Shown piece after piece: positions 60,801-64,000 of a stretch of 64,000 nt of DNA; the first letter of the stretch is position 1; each line of letters opens with the position of its first letter. The position numbers and the translations under genes are program-made. The notes below the pieces were generated by a model. It saw nothing but the letters and a program-made list of their open reading frames with translations, did no database searches and was not told the origin of the DNA. Source of the stretch: G963556115 sp963677015 (GTDB taxonomy: Bacteria > Planctomycetota > SZUA-567). The DNA lies in contig OY781533.1 in the NCBI GenBank assembly GCA_963677015.1, forward strand, positions 930,001 to 994,000, given 5' to 3'.

Positions 60801-61640
60801 ATGAGCAAGACTAAGAGCTTGACTGTCCGAGAGCTGTTTGAGGAGTACTCAAAGCAGTGTAGACCAGAGACAGGTCGTAAGGTTCAGACAGCTATTAAAC
60901 GATTGGTAGGTAGGGTAGATATTATACCGAGTAAGATCACTTTACTGAGTGTGGAGCAGAAGAGGGGTAAGCTGTTGAAGGATGGTGTTAAAGGTCAGAC
61001 TATTAATACCTACTGCGCTTCTCTCTCTGGAATGTGGAACTGGGCTCAGAAGCGGGGCTATATTGGCTTTGAAGCTCTCAACCCATATAAAGCCCTTAAT
61101 AACCTGCCAAGTGATGAACAGAAGGAAATAAGAGACCTTACGGATTCTGAGGTGTCCAGACTGCTGGAGGTGAGTGACGGCCTTAATCATTTGCGCTGGG
61201 CTCTGCATATTTATACCGGGCTGCGCTGGAATAACATTCATAATCTTACTTGGAGTCAGATTGACGGCGATTTCATAAAGCTGGCAGCAAATGAGATGAA
61301 AAGTAAGAGATCTTTAAATATACCGATATGTAGAAAGCTTAAAGAGATACTTGAATATTATCGGACATTAGCTGAGCGCGATCGGATCTTTAAGCGTAAA
61401 AGCTACCCGACTATACTTAAATATTATCGGGAGGACTGTTGTAAGGCTGGTATTGAGGATCCTGAGGAGCTGGGGTTGCATTCTCTCCGTCATACCTATG
61501 CTACTAAATTATATCACTCAGGAGTGCCACTATTGACGATTTCAAGGTTACTTGATCACAGCTCGGTAAGAGTTACAGAAAAATATCTCCATATTCAGGC
61601 AGATGAAATGACAGAAGCTGTAGCAAATTTGAGTTATTAA
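60801..61640 (+). CDS. Second phage tyrosine recombinase (right end)
   Basis: 279 residues behind AAAGGGGTATTAG. A core-binding domain (about 8-100) and a complete catalytic domain: R142 (YTGLRWNNI), H227 and R230 (LHSLRHTYATKL), H253 (LLDHSSVRV) and nucleophile Y262. It is shorter than the left integrase and lacks its N-terminal arm-binding domain. It points toward attR, the tandem arm repeats starting 10 nt after its stop. Two complete recombinases at opposite prophage ends is unusual. Roles in integration versus excision, or a link to the older insertion at 14419, cannot be told apart here. Confidence 0.88.
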   Translation: MSKTKSLTVRELFEEYSKQCRPETGRKVQTAIKRLVGRVDIIPSKITLLSVEQKRGKLLKDGVKGQTINTYCASLSGMWNWAQKRGYIGFEALNPYKALNNLPSDEQKEIRDLTDSEVSRLLEVSDGLNHLRWALHIYTGLRWNNIHNLTWSQIDGDFIKLAANEMKSKRSLNIPICRKLKEILEYYRTLAERDRIFKRKSYPTILKYYREDCCKAGIEDPEELGLHSLRHTYATKLYHSGVPLLTISRLLDHSSVRVTEKYLHIQADEMTEAVANLSY

Positions 61641-61650
61641 AATGGAGTTT

Positions 61651-61672
61651 TGTGGCTTATTTGTGGCTTATT
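61651..61672 (+). repeat. Tandem 11-bp arm-type repeats near attR
   Basis: Two adjacent TGTGGCTTATT copies, identical to and in the same orientation as those at 19455-19476, 110 bp inside the right core. Confidence 0.7.
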
Positions 61673-61744
61673 TTTATAAAAAGTATGTATTTTGGACATT
61701 TTATCCACGCTGTAGCCATATTTTACAGCGATAAAATTGCATTA

Positions 61745-61786
61745 AAAAACCCTGTAAGTCCTTTTATATTAGGAATTACAGGGTTT
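61745..61786 (-). terminator. Phage-supplied terminator of tRNA-Gln
   Basis: On the minus strand, CCCTGTAATTCC and GGACTTACAGGG pair (one mismatch) and are followed by TTTTTT, a few bases past the tRNA CCA. The hairpin differs in sequence from the chromosomal terminator left behind at attL, so the phage brings its own. Confidence 0.75.
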
Positions 61787-61837
61787 TAATCTTTGGTTGC
61801 CCCTCAGGGATTCGAACCCCGACTAAAGGAACCAGAA
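61783..61837. repeat. Prophage attR (55-bp core)
   Basis: Identical to 19348-19402. Here the core is joined to the 5' half of tRNA-Gln, so the gene stays intact: its 3' half now comes from attP. Confidence 0.95.
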
Positions 61838-61867
61838 TCCTCTGTCCTGCCGTTAGACTAAGGGGCA
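61794..61867 (-). tRNA. tRNA-Gln(CUG), prophage target
   Basis: 74 nt including encoded CCA. Acceptor TGCCCCT / AGGGGCA, D stem GTCT / GGAC, anticodon stem GAGGA / TCCTT with loop TTCTGGT (anticodon CTG), and T arm CGGGG-TTCGAAT-CCCTG. All stems pair. The 3' 44 nt are duplicated at attL. Confidence 0.95.
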
Positions 61868-62048
61868 ATGTTTTTAAGATTTAAATATCGTATCTATTTA
61901 GGGTAAATTGTCAATACGTCTGGAGAAAATTTTATAATAATTTTATGATTATTTTGCTTTAAAACAGATTTACGCGAAAATTAGTAGGTTATTGTGTGTT
62001 TTATTGTAACAATAGCGTTGTCTTTTGCGGGATACTTATGAAGCTTTA

Positions 62049-62089
62049 AAACTGGCAGAGACCGCTATCATAGTGATCTCTGCCAGTTT
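62049..62089 (-). terminator. Terminator of degP
   Basis: 12-bp perfect stem AACTGGCAGAGA / TCTCTGCCAGTT with a further CTAT/ATAG pairing in the loop, 34 nt past the degP stop. The following T-run on the minus strand is short (TTTTAAAG). Confidence 0.75.
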
Positions 62090-62122
62090 GTGTTGCTTTT
62101 GTTCATATAACTAGGAGAAAAT

Positions 62123-63655
62123 TTATTCTTCTTTACTGTATTTTTTGTTTTCCAGCAGTTCTTTGGCCTTTTCTTCCGTGTTGGTTTTCAGGGCGATTAC
62201 AGCTGGATTTTTACCGATGAAGAACTGCAGCAGAACCGGAGCGTCATAGCCGAGGGTCTTGTCAATGCTCTTGAAATCGGTGATGTTGTCTACTACATTT
62301 TGATTTATAAGCTTGATCAGCATACCTGAAGCGAGACCGTTACTGAATGCTTCACTTCCTACAGCAACCTCCTTGATGATAACACCGGTCATACCTTTGT
62401 ACAGTTCCTGTTCTTCAGCACTGCCTTCAGACACAGGAATGACAGAAATACCAAGCTTACTACTCACATACTCCGCACCGGCAGGAGCCATTGATTCTTT
62501 GACCTTCTTTTCTTCCTGCGGCATTCCCATCTTCTTTGGCTGCTTGGCGATTACAATATTCAGCGCCTTTTGCTGACCATTACGCATGACCACGATCTCA
62601 ACGGTCTTGCCTACTTTTGTATGGGCAACCAGATTCTGCAGCTGCTGTGGGCTTTTTAACTCTGTTCCATCGTATTCCAGCATAATATCACCCATACGCA
62701 TTCCGCCTTCAAAAGCCGGTGCTCCAGGGTATGGCTGCATGACCAGAATTCCATGATTAACTCCAGGGAGCGCTTCACTCATTTCCGGGGTCAGATCGCG
62801 CATTGCTACACCCAGATAGCCTCTGGTTACGCTTCCGGTGTTTTCCAGTTCGGTGAGAATTTCTTTGGCCATATTGATAGGGATTGAAAAACCGACGCCA
62901 TCAGAACCGCCTGAAGCGGAGGAAATTGCAGAGTTGATACCGATCACTTCACCGTCGAGGTTGAATAGTGGGCCTCCAGAGTTACCCATGTTGATAGTGG
63001 CATCTGTTTGAAAGAAGTCTTTATAAACTATATCTCTGAGTTTACCACCTAGCTCGCTGCGGTTGGTGGCTGAAATGATACCGGCGGTGACACTCTGTTC
63101 TAGGCCGAAAGGCGCACCGATGGCTATAACGATATTTCCCACCTTCATCTGTGATGAATCGCCAAGTTTGGCGTAATTAAATTTAAGGTTTTCCGGATTG
63201 ATTATTTTGACAACCGCCAGATCGGTCTTGGGGTCAGCTCCAACGACTTCACCCTGATATATGGTGCCGTCCTCCATAATAACCTCAATTTTATTCGCAT
63301 CCTCAATAACATGGTTATTGGTGATTATAGAGCCTTTTTCATCAATGATCACCCCGCTGCCCATACCTTCCGCTTTCTGGCTTCGTGGGGCATTGTCCTG
63401 AAATTTTTTGAAGAAATCTTTGAGCTCGTCAGGAGCATTTGGTGGAAGCTGAGGCATGCTTTCGCTCACATTCAGCTCTTTAACAGTTCTTAAAGCGACA
63501 ACAGTTGGTTTCCCTTCTGCGGCTATTTCAGCGTAGGCATTTGATAATGCTTTGGCTACCTTAATATTTTCGCTCTCTGCTGCCTGCAATGTGGTAGTGA
63601 TCAAAGCCACGGCCATCAGCAGCGAGAGAATAAATCTTTTTCCAATTCGTTGCAT
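62123..63655 (-). CDS. degP: Periplasmic serine protease/chaperone DegP (HtrA) family
   Basis: Envelope quality-control protease of 510 residues. A signal peptide (about 1-25, ending LQAA) is followed by a trypsin-like domain with H115 (ITNNHV), D145 (KTDLAVV) and S226 (GNSGGPLF). Two PDZ domains follow (about 295-375 and 405-490). Between catalytic His region and signal lies a segment like the DegQ/DegP LA loop (PELKDFF-like, here PDELKDFFKKF). AAGGAGATAACTATA precedes the ATG. Chromosomal gene outside the prophage; helps fold or clear outer-membrane proteins, including autotransporters. Confidence 0.95.
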   Translation of the reverse strand: MQRIGKRFILSLLMAVALITTTLQAAESENIKVAKALSNAYAEIAAEGKPTVVALRTVKELNVSESMPQLPPNAPDELKDFFKKFQDNAPRSQKAEGMGSGVIIDEKGSIITNNHVIEDANKIEVIMEDGTIYQGEVVGADPKTDLAVVKIINPENLKFNYAKLGDSSQMKVGNIVIAIGAPFGLEQSVTAGIISATNRSELGGKLRDIVYKDFFQTDATINMGNSGGPLFNLDGEVIGINSAISSASGGSDGVGFSIPINMAKEILTELENTGSVTRGYLGVAMRDLTPEMSEALPGVNHGILVMQPYPGAPAFEGGMRMGDIMLEYDGTELKSPQQLQNLVAHTKVGKTVEIVVMRNGQQKALNIVIAKQPKKMGMPQEEKKVKESMAPAGAEYVSSKLGISVIPVSEGSAEEQELYKGMTGVIIKEVAVGSEAFSNGLASGMLIKLINQNVVDNITDFKSIDKTLGYDAPVLLQFFIGKNPAVIALKTNTEEKAKELLENKKYSKEE

Positions 63656-63727
63656 TATAGTTATCTCCTTAAAAAATATTAATGCTCTATAGAATCAATT
63701 TATACTCATAAACTATCATATACTATT

Positions 63728-63756
63728 AATATATACCTTCTGTAATGTAATGTCAA
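63728..63756 (-). promoter_or_regulatory. Sigma-70 promoter of degP
   Basis: On the minus strand: TTGACA, 17-bp spacer, TATATT, about 70 bp upstream of the start codon. No obvious sigma-E-type element was seen. Confidence 0.65.
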
Positions 63757-63954
63757 TCTTAATATGCTTTCCTTTTATTTTAATATAAAAAGCTGCACAG
63801 GTAGTATTATTATTGTTAAATGAACAATTTTTAATCTTATAGTGACGTAGCGGTTTATTTCTTTTAACTATTTGTTAGTAAGTGTTATATATTAAATAAT
63901 ACTTTCGTCCTGCGGGCAGGGGAGAAAGATATTGTTGGAATATGACAGTATAAA
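63757..63954. other. Intergenic DNA upstream of degP
   Basis: AT-rich, no gene. A small hairpin-prone segment (CTTTC, CCTGC / GCAGG, GAAAG) lies at about 63903-63929; its role is unknown. Confidence 0.4.
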
Positions 63955-63989
63955 TAAAAAAGACCCGGCAGTAAAAAAACTGCCGGATC
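63955..63989 (-). terminator. Terminator for a leftward gene beyond the window
   Basis: 11-bp stem GATCCGGCAGT / ACTGCCGGGTC (one G-U) followed on the minus strand by TTTTTT. It must serve a transcript entering from the right edge. Confidence 0.75.
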
Positions 63990-64000
63990 CCATGTAAGTT

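Noticed and set aside
60306..60814. Two short hydrophobic frames after terL
   Set aside because: Arise from a pyrimidine-rich tract; no ribosome sites, and the second overlaps the recombinase start.
1..64000. CRISPR arrays, rRNA genes, insertion sequences
   Set aside because: No regularly spaced short repeats, rRNA sequence or intact transposase gene was seen.

Overview
The window suggests a diderm, probably strictly anaerobic diazotroph. It has an autotransporter with a C-terminal beta-barrel, a periplasmic DegP/HtrA protease, lipoproteins and sigma-54-type regulation. Host genes are AT-rich. A PVC-group bacterium (Lentisphaerota-like) fits the autotransporter style and the mix of fucose use and an iron-only nitrogenase, but that placement is inference.

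Region 1 (1-4350) is a sugar module: the ATPase and permease of a ribose-type ABC importer, followed by L-fucose isomerase. The binding protein is presumably just upstream of the window. Region 2 (4737-14264) is an alternative, iron-only nitrogenase cluster. anfH-nifI1-nifI2-anfD-anfG-anfK and a gamma-glutamylcyclotransferase-like gene run rightward. A NifX/NifB-C-like cofactor protein, a homocitrate synthase and an AnfA/NifA-type sigma-54 activator run leftward from the shared 735-bp control region. That region holds -24/-12-like elements and one TGT-N10-ACA activator site. Region 3 (14265-19347) holds degenerate DNA and a 1155-residue autotransporter. It is bracketed by two 112-bp direct copies of the sequence downstream of a tRNA-Gln gene, which points to an old insertion or duplication at that site.

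Region 4 (19348-61837) is a complete-looking 42.4-kb prophage in the 3' half of tRNA-Gln(CUG), framed by a perfect 55-bp direct repeat. From left to right it carries: (a) a leftward tyrosine integrase; (b) an AT-rich accessory block with a three-gene toxin-antitoxin-chaperone operon (ADP-ribosyltransferase-like protein, unknown acidic protein, SecB-like chaperone) resembling the CmdTAC anti-phage system, a membrane protein, a secreted nuclease and two lipoproteins; (c) a LexA/CI-type repressor with a palindromic operator and a rightward promoter; (d) a structured, terminator-ended leader; (e) an early operon with HTH protein, RecT, Cas4-like exonuclease, SSB-like protein, replication initiator, helicase-loader-like protein and RuvC-like resolvase; (f) a T7-type single-subunit RNA polymerase with a cysteine-rich insert; (g) a T7-ordered virion and packaging module (gp7.3-like, portal, scaffold, capsid, gp11, gp12, gp13-like, gp14, gp15, gp16, gp17, holin/spanin-like, TerS, TerL); (h) a structured non-coding end and a second, rightward tyrosine recombinase. 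It reads as a temperate T7-like podovirus whose DNA-replication genes are of the temperate siphovirus kind. In the circular phage, attP would lie between two convergent integrase genes.

Region 5 (61794-64000) has the restored tRNA-Gln gene, degP and flanking terminators. The most interesting items are the CmdTAC-like operon, the two-integrase attP arrangement with matching arm repeats, the structured early leader, and the zinc-finger-like insert in the phage RNA polymerase.
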